Of a stretch of 64,000 nt of DNA, positions 58,201-60,963 are shown piece by piece (position 1 is the first letter of the stretch; the number at the start of each line of letters is the position of its first letter). Below the pieces are notes generated by a model. It worked only from the letters and a program-made list of their open reading frames with translations, was not told the origin of the DNA and searched no databases. The stretch is from NCBI GenBank assembly GCA_031216445.1, contig CM062199.1:2428501-2492500 (forward strand), written 5' to 3'. The position numbers were made by a program, and so were the translations under genes. The stretch is from Lateolabrax maculatus (taxonomy: Eukaryota; Chordata; Actinopteri; Acropomatiformes; Lateolabracidae).

Positions 58201-60963
58201 GCCCTGGTTTGCATGCATTATGCAGACAACTGCAAAATTACCTTAATCTAATATTCCTCCTCCACCTGTTAACTGACGTATTGGTATTCATCCTTGCTAT
58301 GATTCCTTTTTCTTATATTTTTTATACAACTTTAAGCTCCACTTGGGTGCAGTTCTTTATTTGTTTCCAGCATTTTCAGTCTATTATCATGGCCATAGTT
58401 GGTTGATCCCCCTGGCCCTCGGGGTAATAACCCATTTTATTACCATTTTCTTTTTTCTTTTTTTGCCTAGTAGGCTTATTAAACTCTGTTTATTCCAATA
58501 AAGATTATTGCAGGTCATTCACAACCAAGATACATGCTAAAGGGAGACAGTCAAATTCATCTTAAGTTTCTTGTAATATATGGGATAGTCTTTCTTAAGG
58601 AAAATCGTATAGTTTATCTTACCACAATGACGGTTTGGTGGACATGAACGGAGCCAAGGATGCAGGATATAAAGGAGTGCAGCATACAAACTGATTGACT
58701 GACTCAACTATTTAGATCTTTTTTGCTAGGCAAGGAGCTAGCACCAAAGATACATTGTTTTAAATTATTACTATTTTAATGCCAAGAAATTTCTCAATCT
58801 GCGTTTCGACAGAAGACCAGACCATTGCCTTCTTCTTCTTCAATTTGAACCAATTTGAACCACACATAAAAATGGATCAATGCAGATTCCGTCCAGGTCG
58901 GGGACAGGGGGCTCTTTCTGTCACGAGGAAGCTGGATGGGCCATATAAGTTTGCCAATCCAGTATGCATGTGTTAAGTGGACTTGTAGATCGCTGTAGTA
59001 ATATAGAGCCTCTGCTACGAGCAATTTAGTCCTTTTATAATTGGAGCATGAGTTGTGTCTGTATTCTACGCATGAAGTCGAGCACGTTCTCAGTCGGTGG
59101 GCGCTCCTCTGGAGTTGTGCTTTTTTCAGCCATTCTGTTTTATGGACAGAATTAGAAGATGCAGCTGGAGGGTGGTGAGTGGGACATACAGTGCTGTCAG
59201 GATGGCATCTCTGCTGTTTGTGGATGATGTGGGCCTGCAGTCCATCCAATTCCATCCCACTATTTATTATCTAAAACCCATTCTGTGATAAATCTCTGTT
59301 GGGTTGCTTGGTTATAATTCTTTGCCTCTTCTTTACCATTCATCTTCAGATAAAAGCATGAAATACGGTCATTAACTGACACTAGAGAACAACCAGATGG
59401 CACTCAAATAGCACAAATAACCAGCAGTAATGAACAGTTCCCCGACCTTACCAAGACATCTTTTACATTACAAATTGACATTGTTTTTTCTGCCGTTGCA
59501 AACGTACCTTTAGGGTTTTTAGCATCTGTTTCTACCGGCTTTAATGAAACCATGCCTGGTTTCCACACACCATGCACAAATATTGGCATTATGAGCTAAT
59601 GAAGATTGTTTTTGATTACACCTCTGCTGAGCCTCATGTGGTAACTCTTACTTGGCTGAGCTGAGCATGGAACCCATTTTGGCCACTGGTTGTCTTATTT
59701 CAGGTAATAACAGTCTAACCTGGGAATCATTTGCTGGCAAAGGCTGGGCATTTTTCTTTCAGCTTTCCTTACAACACAACAGAGTGTACACAGACTCTAA
59801 CCAGATACAATGTATAGATACAATACTGACAAGCCATTTTACTATACCATTATTATCAGGGTTTTTCCATTAATGAGGTTCCATCATCAGTAAGAGTCCA
59901 TATCAGCAGTTTTACATAATTGAGGAGACAAAACCTAAGTCAGGGAAACCTTGATGTTTACATGGAACTGAGAGAAACCTGGTTGTTCATATCCTCGTGT
60001 ACATGTTTGGGACATTATCCAGGTTGTCCACAGTGGTGTGTGCATGTCTTCGACTACTTCAGAACATTTGTCATTTACTGTACTGACTGATTTACTTCAT
60101 TTACTTCAGTTCAGACTTTCACTTTCAGTGTGTAAATCATCATAACGCTGTGTATCGTCATATTTATTGTTTTATTGACTTATTGGTGTTTACATGCCAT
60201 AGTATGTTGCTAATATTAATGGTTTCATGTTCCTAAAACAAGCGTATGATTTTTACATGCACTTAACCAGGATACTCTGTAGTGTGCATGTAAACGGACA
60301 GAGTGGAGTTATGTTTTAAGCAGTGGAATTCAACCTACAGCACGTGTGTCTGCTTGAACTCCCTGAATCATCACTCAGCACATGTTAAATATGTTCAACA
60401 GTATGTATATCTTCTTGAGCCTCCCTATCCGAAGGTTATGCTGGGCAAAGAGGGATAAAAGCTACCATGAAGCGTGTAAAACGACACAAGTTCTCAGTTT
60501 AACAGAACAAATACACAGCATGGCAAATTGGCTTTTTCTGTATTTTTACAGAAGGTCATGGATGTTTTTTTGTAACCACACTCTATGCTGTGTGTTTTTT
60601 AGTTATTACAGCCTAGAAGACATCAGCCACGAGTCCATTAACAAATACCTGTCCAACCTGGTGGAGAGAAGCCTGCGGGATCTCGAGTGCTCTTACTGCA
60701 TAGAGATAAAAGAGGTCTGTGTGTGTTTTATTTTGAAAGTACGTTTGTAGTTTGTAAAATGACACAAATGTGTTTAACATGAAATCACGTTGTTGTTTGT
60801 CAAATTTTTGTTTCCATTAATGCTCCAGGATGATCGGACCATTGAACCGCTGACTTACGGTCGCATCGCCTCCTATTACTACCTGAAGCATCAGACCGTC
60901 CGCATGTTTAAAGAGCGACTGAGGGCTGAGCTGCCCATCCACGAGCTGCTCTCTGTTCTGACG
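1499..60963 (+). CDS. ascc3: ascc3, ASC-1 complex subunit 3 helicase; 27 internal exons, partial at both ends
   Basis: Spliced gene for the large helicase subunit of the activating signal cointegrator complex. Family knowledge: ASCC3 is a 3'-5' Ski2-like helicase that works with ASCC1, ASCC2 and TRIP4 in alkylation-damage repair (with ALKBH3) in the nucleus, and in splitting collided ribosomes (the yeast homologue is Slh1). Seen here: exons A to AA join in frame to 1317 codons. In this partial numbering, cassette 1 covers residues 1-369 (motif Ia APMKAL, DEVH, SAT, motif VI GRAGRPQF). Sec63 unit 1 covers about 370-768. Cassette 2 covers about 769-1192 (APTGSGKT, DEIH, STA, GRAGRPQF). Sec63 unit 2 starts at about 1194. 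All introns are GT-AG. Cassette 1 Walker A, the N-terminal region and the last ~350 residues lie outside. No frameshift or stop was found, so the gene looks intact. SNRNP200/Brr2 is the nearest alternative, but the exon sequences follow the known ASCC3 protein closely throughout. Confidence 0.97.
1642..1665 (+). repeat. (AC)12 microsatellite at exon A donor
   Basis: The repeat begins two bases into the intron, so the 5' splice site reads CAG|GTACACAC. A short imperfect continuation (TATGCACACAC) follows. Confidence 0.9.
2263..2393 (-). other. antisense exon-like block of unknown origin
   Basis: On the minus strand a 131-nt open segment (two bases plus 43 codons, QFLRLMAVLLEEKLMAQLDM onward, ending CEKAANIMQ) is bounded by TCTCATTCCAG and CAG|GTAAAT, both good splice signals. 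114 bp upstream on the same strand a donor TCACAG|GTAAGG occurs in compatible phase (the sequence before it reads FSIAFT in frame but meets a stop 11 codons back). The product is not recognised. It could be an exon of a nested gene, a relic of an old gene or transposase, or chance. Confidence 0.3.
3130..3235 (-). mobile_element. dispersed repeat, same family, fragment
   Basis: CTGGGTGACATGTTCCTTC, TAGTTTATTTTGACTCAATC and CCGTCCTGC match the 17770 copy in reverse complement. Confidence 0.5.
4414..4434. repeat. (TA)n microsatellite
   Basis: About ten TA units in intron A-B. Confidence 0.9.
4669..4682. promoter_or_regulatory. X-box-like site, imperfect
   Basis: GTTACCATGGTTAC differs from the X-box only in the last half-site. 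A second RFX-like site within the same intron as 8758. Confidence 0.2.
5439..5683. mobile_element. MULE-like MITE with 9-bp target duplication
   Basis: The element starts TAGCCTGG and ends CCAGGCTA, and the inverted ends share further similarity (AGAC near the left end, GTCT near the right). It is flanked by ATTGGATCC (5430-5438) and ATTGGTTCC (5684-5692), an 8/9 target duplication. The 9-bp length fits Mutator-like elements. About 245 bp with no coding capacity. The flanks resemble the 'GCCCATTGGTTCCT' part of the repeat at 17770, so it appears to have jumped into another repeat. Confidence 0.55.
6542..6571 (+). repeat. (GGT)10 microsatellite
   Basis: Ten uninterrupted GGT units in intron A-B. 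The threonine run it would encode on the minus strand is not evidence of a gene. Confidence 0.92.
8758..8771. promoter_or_regulatory. RFX X-box-like palindrome
   Basis: GTTACCATGGAAAC fits the RFX-factor X-box (GTYNCCATGGNRAC). It sits within a 270-bp GC-richer, non-repetitive stretch (8690-8960) in intron A-B. Function is inferred from the motif alone. Confidence 0.4.
10756..10778 (+). repeat. A23 homopolymer
   Basis: Twenty-three consecutive A. No retrotransposon body was recognised upstream, so a SINE/LINE tail is possible but unproven. Confidence 0.85.
11590..11965. promoter_or_regulatory. candidate intronic enhancer (homeodomain/POU rich)
   Basis: Non-repetitive block with a PBX/HOX-type TGATTGAT (11613-11620), GATTGATTTAAATGCAAAC (11844-11862, PBX-like plus octamer-like) and TTAATTATGCATTG (11953-11966, POU-homeodomain-like). 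Texture and motif density resemble vertebrate conserved non-coding elements; conservation itself cannot be seen here. Confidence 0.35.
12661..12700 (+). mobile_element. repeat end, TTAAAGGATAGGTTCAC
   Basis: One end of the same kind of repeat as 23976. Only this end is clear; a matching inverted end was not found before exon B. Confidence 0.35.
12916..13080 (+). CDS. ascc3: ascc3 exon B: cassette 1 DEVH box
   Basis: 55 codons, residues 48-102. Carries MLVTTPEKWD (motif Ic) and the Walker B/motif II box LILDEVHLLHEDRGP that coordinates Mg-ATP in RecA1. Borders are TTTCCAG|ATG and CAG|GTTAGT, phase 0 at both ends. An ATG opens the exon but it is an internal methionine conserved in the family, not a start codon. 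The preceding intron (11.3 kb) is the longest complete intron in the window. Confidence 0.97.
13409..14110 (+). mobile_element. possible decayed repeat with CAGGGCTGGGCA end
   Basis: CAGGGCTGGGCATTG at 13409 followed by ATCGATACTGGTATATACGA, and TTTTGGTACTTGACAG near 14080, resemble the two sides of a teleost DNA-transposon repeat. Whether they belong to one insertion is uncertain. Confidence 0.3.
14827..15098 (+). mobile_element. hAT-like MITE
   Basis: Begins CAGTGGTTCTCAAC and ends GTTGAGATCCATTC, imperfect inverted ends of hAT type. Flanks GTTTAAAC and GACTAAAC match at 6 of 8 positions, as expected for an old 8-bp target duplication. 272 bp, non-coding. A relative lies at 43840 in the opposite orientation. 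Confidence 0.6.
15230..15340 (-). mobile_element. dispersed repeat, same family, reverse fragment
   Basis: GTACTTTTGCTTAAGTA and TTTACTTTGTAATGGA match the 43618 copy in reverse complement. Partial and diverged. Confidence 0.35.
15640..15790. promoter_or_regulatory. candidate regulatory block
   Basis: Non-repetitive stretch with GATGACTGACAGGTGTCGG (MEIS-like TGACAG and an E-box) and nearby GTGATTATTTCTAATTC. Proposed from motif texture only. Confidence 0.2.
17770..18150 (+). mobile_element. dispersed repeat ('CCATTGGTTCCTAC' family), longest copy
   Basis: Contains TTATTGTCAGCCAATCCCAT, AGCCCATTGGTTCCTACC, and further on GTGTATGTAGGATTGAGTCA with AAATAAACTACGG and GTCACCCAGTGCAAC. Other copies in this window share the same words in the same order. 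No open reading frame. Confidence 0.5.
18600..18800. promoter_or_regulatory. candidate regulatory block
   Basis: Quiet, GC-richer sequence containing CCAATTATTACCACACCTGA and TATAATTGATTGTGC, unlike the AT-rich, repeat-laden surroundings. Confidence 0.2.
19460..19670 (+). mobile_element. dispersed repeat, TTACTTAAGTAAAAGTA family copy
   Basis: Opens GCAGTGGTGGGAAAAAGTAC and contains CTTACTTAAGTAAAAGTAAC, as in the copy at 43618; the remainder has decayed to AT-rich sequence. Confidence 0.45.
21644..21820 (+). CDS. ascc3: ascc3 exon C: cassette 1 motif III (SAT)
   Basis: 59 codons, residues 103-161. Contains ILGLSATLPNYLDVAAF (motif III, coupling ATP hydrolysis to unwinding) and the RecA1-RecA2 linker FRPVPLGQTFVGIKATSK. 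Acceptor GGTTAG|GTG has a weak pyrimidine tract; donor AAG|GTAAAC. Phase 0 at both ends. Very close to the human protein across its whole length. Confidence 0.97.
21821..22213 (+). other. ascc3 intron C-D, 393 bp
   Basis: AT-rich; nothing recognised beyond the splice signals. Confidence 0.7.
22214..22285 (+). CDS. ascc3: ascc3 exon D: RecA1-RecA2 linker
   Basis: 24 codons, residues 162-185, IQQLHDMEEVCYNKVLEQVK. This is the smallest exon in the window. It leads into RecA2 of cassette 1; the match is to the family segment around MDEVCYENVLKQVKAGHQ. Borders TTCAG|ATC and CAG|GTAAGG, phase 0. Confidence 0.94.
22447..22476. repeat. perfect hairpin, 12-bp stem, 6-nt loop
   Basis: AAAGGTTTATGG and CCATAAACCTTT are exact reverse complements separated by six bases. 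Confidence 0.85.
22704..22722 (-). promoter_or_regulatory. nuclear-receptor-like site
   Basis: TAGTCACGGTGACCTTGCC. The reverse strand reads GGCAAGGTCACC, an extended half-site of the ERR/NR5A type, and TAGTCA-CGG-TGACCT also resembles an imperfect inverted repeat with 3-bp spacer. Confidence 0.2.
23976..24112. mobile_element. short TTAA-headed repeat
   Basis: Starts TTAAAGGATAAGTTC and ends AATTGTGAACCTATAA, an imperfect inverted pair about 137 bp apart. ATGGGCACCTGAATACTGTT inside is a widespread fish repeat word. A related end (TTAAAGGATAGGTTCAC) lies at 12661. Confidence 0.4.
24531..24665 (+). CDS. ascc3: ascc3 exon E: RecA2 motif IV
   Basis: 45 codons, residues 186-230, opening VMVFVHARNATVRTAMGLIE (motif IV of RecA2, cassette 1). 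The second half (ICFFQPDQGPDYGQCDKQ) is the least conserved stretch of the cassette compared with mammals. Borders TCTCAG|GTG and CAG|GTAGAA, phase 0. Confidence 0.95.
25920..26260. promoter_or_regulatory. candidate enhancer with PBX-MEIS composite site
   Basis: CTGTCAATCA at 26174-26183 is the exact reverse complement of the PBX-MEIS/PREP composite TGATTGACAG. The surrounding non-repetitive sequence is rich in homeodomain-type words (TTTAATTGGCTTAATC, ATTAATATTTATAGG). Confidence 0.35.
26440..26620. promoter_or_regulatory. candidate enhancer with PBX-HOX composite site
   Basis: GGTGATTGATTAGATGCGC at 26499-26517 contains TGATTGATTA, a PBX-HOX-type site, followed by a GC-rich non-repetitive run (AGCCAGCGCGGGGCCCAG). 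Confidence 0.3.
27480..27720 (+). mobile_element. dispersed repeat, same family
   Basis: TTATTGTCAACCAATCC followed by CTGATTCCTACTGAAGACAT and ACTCAAACAGGGGGACATGG, collinear with the 17770 copy. Confidence 0.45.
30930..31260. promoter_or_regulatory. candidate regulatory block
   Basis: Non-repetitive, GC-richer sequence with AGCTTAGGTCACTGCC, CATTTCAATTAACC and GCCATATATGGC (SRF CArG-like). An open frame of 75 codons here has no recognisable features. Confidence 0.2.
32913..32942 (+). repeat. (TG)15 microsatellite
   Basis: Fifteen uninterrupted TG units 378 bp upstream of the exon F acceptor. Confidence 0.92.
33321..33512 (+). CDS. ascc3: ascc3 exon F: RecA2 motifs IVa and V
   Basis: 64 codons, residues 231-294. 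Holds FGIHHAGMLRSDRSLMES (motif IVa) and TATLAWGVNLPAHAVIIK (motif V). Acceptor CCTTCAG|ATC is strong. Donor AAG|GTTCTG is weak; reading through it stays open for 32 codons to a stop, so retention would truncate the protein between motifs V and VI. Confidence 0.96.
33513..34327 (+). other. ascc3 intron F-G, 815 bp
   Basis: Includes a partial copy of the dispersed repeat at 33735-33860; otherwise nothing recognised. Confidence 0.65.
33735..33860 (+). mobile_element. dispersed repeat, same family, 3' fragment
   Basis: CATTATTGGTCTGGGTCTGC and the following GATAAGAATAATGTA resemble the 63500-63560 part of another copy. Confidence 0.35.
34328..34552 (+). CDS. ascc3: ascc3 exon G: cassette 1 motif VI
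   Basis: 75 codons, residues 295-369. Motif VI is QIFGRAGRPQFD, with the arginine finger that completes the ATP site; the exon then enters the winged-helix region (HYLTLLTQQNPIESQFL). The codons are markedly GC-rich at third positions compared with the flanking introns. Borders GTAACAG|GGT and GAG|GTCAGT, phase 0. Confidence 0.97.
34553..35687 (+). other. ascc3 intron G-H, 1.1 kb
   Basis: AT-rich with an A-rich block near 35110-35220. No functional element recognised. Confidence 0.65.
35688..35807 (+). CDS. ascc3: ascc3 exon H: winged helix / start of Sec63 unit 1
   Basis: 40 codons, residues 370-409, VALGTVTNVEEAVKWLSYTY then LYVRMRANPLAYG. This is the winged-helix end that packs on RecA2. 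Borders GATTCAG|GTC and CAG|GTTGGT, phase 0. Confidence 0.96.
35808..36168 (+). other. ascc3 intron H-I, 361 bp
   Basis: Nothing recognised beyond splice signals. Confidence 0.65.
36169..36333 (+). CDS. ascc3: ascc3 exon I: Sec63 unit 1, helical start
   Basis: 55 codons, residues 410-464, from MDPSLELYRKELVVEAGRK to the conserved GRTASHFYIRYNTIE. Borders CTTTTCAG|ATG and GAG|GTAGAC. The last 30 nt of the exon plus the donor GT are copied almost exactly 37 bp downstream, creating a second possible donor (GAG|GTTCGA after 36370). In frame with exon J only when the first donor is used. Confidence 0.96.
36334..37513 (+). other. ascc3 intron I-J, 1.2 kb
   Basis: Starts with the degenerate copy of the end of exon I (36341-36372). 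The rest is AT-rich without a recognised element. Confidence 0.65.
36341..36372 (+). repeat. duplicate of exon I 3' end with second splice donor
   Basis: 32 nt that match 36304-36335 (the last 30 nt of exon I plus its GT) with two mismatches, offset by 37 bp. It recreates ATCGAG|GT at 36370/36371. Confidence 0.88.
37514..37600 (+). CDS. ascc3: ascc3 exon J: Sec63 unit 1
   Basis: 29 codons, residues 465-493, TFNESFNSQRTEADILSIVS then KAEEFEQLK, part of the helical bundle of the Sec63 unit. Acceptor CTTCTGAAG|ACT is preceded by a good pyrimidine tract; donor AAG|GTGAGA. Phase 0. Confidence 0.93.
37777..37950 (+). CDS. ascc3: ascc3 exon K: Sec63 unit 1 ratchet region
   Basis: 58 codons, residues 494-551. 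Starts VRDEELEELEQLLCN; the conserved core is GGVENSYGKINILLQTYIS followed by RGEVDSFSLISDLSYVAQ. Only 176 bp of intron separates it from exon J. Donor CAG|GTGGGG is weak and is followed 22 nt later by a (CA)26 repeat. Confidence 0.95.
37951..39340 (+). other. ascc3 intron K-L, 1.4 kb
   Basis: Begins with a (CA)26 repeat; a TA-rich stretch lies at 38575-38635. 38840-39130 is GC-richer and rich in 'cctgacc/agacctc' words without a clear tandem period. Confidence 0.65.
37973..38024 (+). repeat. (CA)26 microsatellite after exon K donor
   Basis: Twenty-six uninterrupted CA units, the longest microsatellite in the window, starting 22 nt after the exon K donor. Confidence 0.93.
39341..39566 (+). 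CDS. ascc3: ascc3 exon L: Sec63 unit 1 helix-loop-helix
   Basis: 75 codons plus one base, residues 552-627. NAARIVRALFEIALRKRWPA is the ratchet-like helix; RLWGFAHPLRQFPNLSHVVL and KLTVDKLKEMRKDEI follow. The donor splits a glycine codon (G|GTAACA), giving phase 1, which exon M restores. Acceptor TCTCACAG|AAT. Confidence 0.95.
39567..40407 (+). other. ascc3 intron L-M, 841 bp
   Basis: AT-rich; nothing recognised. Confidence 0.65.
40408..40562 (+). CDS. ascc3: ascc3 exon M: Sec63 unit 1, helical end and FN3-like start
   Basis: Two bases plus 51 codons, residues 628-678: HMLHHVNIGLTVKQCVHQIP, then the first beta strands of the FN3-like domain (PITRTVLRVRLIVTPDFRW). Borders TTCCCAG|GTC and CAG|GTAAAC. 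Confidence 0.95.
40563..43041 (+). other. ascc3 intron M-N, 2.5 kb
   Basis: Mostly AT-rich. A distinctly GC-richer, non-repetitive stretch at about 41880-42290 stands out and is listed among the candidate regulatory blocks. Confidence 0.65.
41880..42290. promoter_or_regulatory. candidate regulatory block, GC-richer
   Basis: About 410 bp with clearly higher GC than the rest of intron M-N, no repeat words, and GTCCGATTAGCGATGCATGC near 42127. No coding frame. Confidence 0.2.
43042..43140 (+). CDS. ascc3: ascc3 exon N: FN3-like domain of Sec63 unit 1
   Basis: 33 codons, residues 679-711, VHGSVGEPWWLWVEDPINDH then IYHSEHFLLQKKQ; the WW..WVED pattern is typical of this domain. Acceptor TTTTTTTAG|GTC is strong; donor CAG|GTCTGT is weak. 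The following intron is only 146 bp and ends with a long TG repeat. Confidence 0.95.
43234..43274 (+). repeat. (TG)n microsatellite before exon O acceptor
   Basis: About twenty TG units with one TA interruption, ending 12 nt before the exon O boundary within a 146-bp intron. Confidence 0.92.
43287..43455 (+). CDS. ascc3: ascc3 exon O: end of Sec63 unit 1
   Basis: 56 codons plus one base, residues 712-768. FTIPIFEPLPSQYYIKAVSD and RWLGAEAVCIINFQNLILPE close the FN3-like fold, with the linker RHPPHT to cassette 2. Acceptor TCCCTCCAG|GTG lies 12 nt after a TG repeat. Donor splits a glutamate codon (ACTG|GTAAAC), phase 1. Confidence 0.95.
43618..43822 (+). mobile_element. dispersed teleost-type repeat (TTACTTAAGTAAAAGTA family)
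   Basis: GGAGGAAGAAGTACTCATTT, TTACTTAAGTAAAAGTAGCA and a trailing TTTTAACTACTTTATGTA are hallmark words of a repeat very common in percomorph fish. It ends about 18 bp before the hAT-like copy. Class assignment is not made. Confidence 0.5.
43840..44030 (-). mobile_element. hAT-like MITE, decayed second copy
   Basis: Starts CAGTTGTTCTCAAC. In reverse orientation it matches the 14827 element in the segments around GGTCAAATTATCCAA and CCCTCAGAT(T/C)TATCTT. An internal block of roughly 90 bp is missing and the far end is unclear. Confidence 0.5.
46282..46502 (+). CDS. ascc3: ascc3 exon P: cassette 2 Walker A
   Basis: Two bases plus 73 codons, residues 769-841. Contains the Q-like segment THFNPIQTQIFHTLY and the P-loop VLLGAPTGSGKTIAAE of the second RecA pair, which binds the ATP phosphates. 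Acceptor CCCTCTCAG|AG; donor AAG|GTTTGA is weak. Phase 1 in, phase 0 out. Confidence 0.97.
46503..46824 (+). other. ascc3 intron P-Q, 322 bp
   Basis: Nothing recognised beyond splice signals. Confidence 0.65.
46825..46910 (+). CDS. ascc3: ascc3 exon Q: cassette 2 motif Ia
   Basis: 28 codons plus two bases, residues 842-870, VVYIAPLKALVRERIEDWKI then RIEEKLGK. Motif Ia is APLKALVRE. Donor GAA|GTGAGA splits a lysine codon (AA|A). Acceptor GTTCAG|GTC. Confidence 0.95.
47056..47222 (+). CDS. ascc3: ascc3 exon R: cassette 2 DEIH box
   Basis: One base, 55 codons and one base, residues 870-926. ELTGDVTPDM (Ib), IVTTPEKWDGVSR (Ic) and ILIIDEIHLL (Walker B). DEIH rather than DEVH matches the second cassette of the family. 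Acceptor GTGTGTAG|A; donor G|GTAAGA splits a glycine codon. Confidence 0.97.
47223..47691 (+). other. ascc3 intron R-S, 469 bp
   Basis: Nothing recognised beyond splice signals. Confidence 0.65.
47616..48137 (-). other. antisense open frame of 173 codons overlapping exon S
   Basis: The proximal 100 codons lie wholly in intron S-T and read a basic start, then a hydrophobic LWFLAGFAAAAFLVHKA segment that could cross a membrane, then a polar tail. The distal part is the antisense of coding exon S, where long open frames are expected. No family recognised; more likely chance than a gene. Confidence 0.2.
47692..47837 (+). CDS. ascc3: ascc3 exon S: cassette 2 motif III (STA)
   Basis: Two bases plus 48 codons, residues 927-974: EDRGPVLEVIVSRTNFISSH, then VVGLSTALANARDLADWLG. 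Motif III reads STA where cassette 1 reads SAT, a swap also present in mammalian ASCC3. Acceptor GTTTCCAG|GT; donor CAG|GTCAGA. A long antisense open frame overlaps this exon. Confidence 0.96.
47838..49399 (+). other. ascc3 intron S-T, 1.6 kb
   Basis: The first 300 bp are open on the minus strand (see the antisense open frame at 47616-48137). The rest is AT-rich until the T-rich acceptor tract near 49340-49399. Confidence 0.6.
49400..49520 (+). CDS. ascc3: ascc3 exon T: cassette 2 RecA1-RecA2 linker
   Basis: 40 codons plus one base, residues 975-1015, VGLFNFRPSVRPVPLEVHIN then GFPGQHYCPRMASMNKPTFQ. Essentially the mammalian sequence. Acceptor GTAACAG|GTG follows a long T/C tract; donor G|GTAGAG splits an alanine codon. 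Confidence 0.96.
49521..50595 (+). other. ascc3 intron T-U, 1.1 kb
   Basis: Contains a reverse-oriented dispersed-repeat copy at 50215-50420. No other element seen. Confidence 0.65.
50215..50420 (-). mobile_element. dispersed repeat, same family
   Basis: CTGGGTGACATGTTTCTTCC, TAGTTTATTTTGACTCAATC, CACCGTCCTGCTGCC and CTTCAGTAGGAACTAATGGG are reverse-complement matches to the 17770 copy, covering both of its ends. Confidence 0.5.
50596..50738 (+). CDS. ascc3: ascc3 exon U: cassette 2 motif IV
   Basis: Two bases plus 47 codons, residues 1016-1062. Motif IV is PVLIFVSSRRQTRLTALDLI, followed by AYLATEDNPKQWLHQDERE. Acceptor TTTACAG|CG; donor GAG|GTACAA. Confidence 0.96.
50739..53697 (+). other. 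ascc3 intron U-V, 3.0 kb
   Basis: Contains a TTAA-flanked MITE at 53180-53565 and a short AT tandem near 51270-51318 (TAATATTATTACA repeated). A C/T-rich stretch runs from about 52240 to 52500. Confidence 0.65.
53180..53565. mobile_element. TTAA-flanked MITE (piggyBac-like target site)
   Basis: TTAA (53180-53183) precedes AGGAAAAGTTTGACATT; the far end is AATGACAAACTATTCCT followed by TTAA (53562-53565). The ends are inverted copies (AGGAAWAGTTTG.CATT). Internal words such as GCTTTCTTGCCCAAAGTTAG are common in percomorph genomes. No coding capacity. TTAA duplication fits piggyBac-type elements, but the class is inferred. Confidence 0.5.
53698..53835 (+). CDS. ascc3: ascc3 exon V: cassette 2 motif IVa
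   Basis: 46 codons, residues 1063-1108. LAFGIGMHHAGLHERDRKTV is motif IVa. Acceptor TCTGTAG|ATT; donor CAG|GTATGA. It lies 132 bp downstream of a TTAA-flanked MITE. Confidence 0.96.
53836..54148 (+). other. ascc3 intron V-W, 313 bp
   Basis: Nothing recognised beyond splice signals. Confidence 0.65.
54149..54269 (+). CDS. ascc3: ascc3 exon W: cassette 2 motif V
   Basis: 40 codons plus one base, residues 1109-1149. VLIATSTLAWGVNFPAHLVV is motif V; KGTEYYDGKSRRYVDYPIT follows. Acceptor TTTTTCAG|GTT; donor G|GTACAG splits an aspartate codon. Confidence 0.96.
54270..54633 (+). other. ascc3 intron W-X, 364 bp
   Basis: Nothing recognised beyond splice signals. Confidence 0.65.
54634..54766 (+). 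CDS. ascc3: ascc3 exon X: cassette 2 motif VI
   Basis: Two bases, 43 codons, two bases; residues 1149-1193. VLQMMGRAGRPQFDDQGKAV is motif VI; the exon continues into the winged helix (DFYKKFLYEPFPVES). Acceptor GTGTGTAG|AT; donor AG|GTACAG splits a serine codon. Confidence 0.96.
54767..55498 (+). other. ascc3 intron X-Y, 732 bp
   Basis: AT-rich; nothing recognised. Confidence 0.65.
55499..55624 (+). CDS. ascc3: ascc3 exon Y: winged helix of cassette 2
   Basis: One base, 41 codons, two bases; residues 1193-1235. LLSVLSEHLNAEIAAGTISS then KQDAMDYITWTYFFRRLVMN. Acceptor TCCCCAG|C; donor AG|GTTAGG splits a serine codon that exon Z completes. Confidence 0.95.
56230..56715 (-). mobile_element. 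LINE reverse-transcriptase remnant, minus strand
   Basis: The minus strand at 56250-56359 still reads PGRPRTNWSEHISDLNEQWL, like the GRPRTRWRDYISDLAWERL C-terminal stretch of fish LINE reverse transcriptases. Further along, GAGGCTGCTGGTTCTCATCC and CACTTGGCTGCAAACC are characteristic antisense words of the same gene. Stops and indels are present. It is 5'-truncated; the clade (RTE/Rex or L2) is not settled. Confidence 0.6.
57700..58130. promoter_or_regulatory. candidate regulatory block between LINE remnants
   Basis: CCATGACTTAATCAGACAGG and GCAGCTGTGTTTAATAACAG lie in a non-repetitive, GC-richer stretch inside an intron otherwise full of mobile-element debris. Confidence 0.25.
58880..59245 (+). 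mobile_element. LINE reverse-transcriptase remnant with FVDD motif, plus strand
   Basis: TTTTATAATTGGAGCATGAG, TTCTCAGTCGGTGGGC and the translated RRCSWRVVSGTYSAVRMASL then LFVDDVGLQ match the catalytic-region pattern (F/YADD) of L2-like LINE reverse transcriptases. Frames shift before and after the motif, so it is dead. A 153-codon antisense open frame here is a shadow of it. Confidence 0.6.
60603..60714 (+). CDS. ascc3: ascc3 exon Z: start of Sec63 unit 2
   Basis: One base plus 37 codons, residues 1235-1272. YYSLEDISHESINKYLSNLV then ERSLRDLECSYCIEIKE. Acceptor TTTTTTAG|T; donor GAG|GTCTGT is weak. The intron that follows is only 114 bp, the shortest in the window. Confidence 0.95.
60829..60963 (+). 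CDS. ascc3: ascc3 exon AA: Sec63 unit 2, last exon in window
   Basis: 45 codons, residues 1273-1317. DDRTIEPLTYGRIASYYYLK then HQTVRMFKERLRAELPIHEL, ending LLSVLT. Borders CTCCAG|GAT and ACG|GTGAGT, phase 0. In mammals the protein continues with DAEEYTDLPVR; no exon matching that was seen up to 64000, so the rest of the gene lies beyond the window. Confidence 0.95.

Larger units (their letters stand above)
55625..60602 (+). other. ascc3 intron Y-Z, 5.0 kb
   Basis: Holds two LINE reverse-transcriptase remnants in opposite orientations (56230-56715 minus, 58880-59245 plus), a candidate regulatory block between them (57700-58130) and a possible palindromic MITE at about 59950-60300 whose ends share TTTACATG inverted. 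Confidence 0.65.

Noticed and set aside
58794..59255. 153-codon minus-strand open frame
   Set aside because: It is the antisense of a LINE reverse-transcriptase remnant read on the plus strand.
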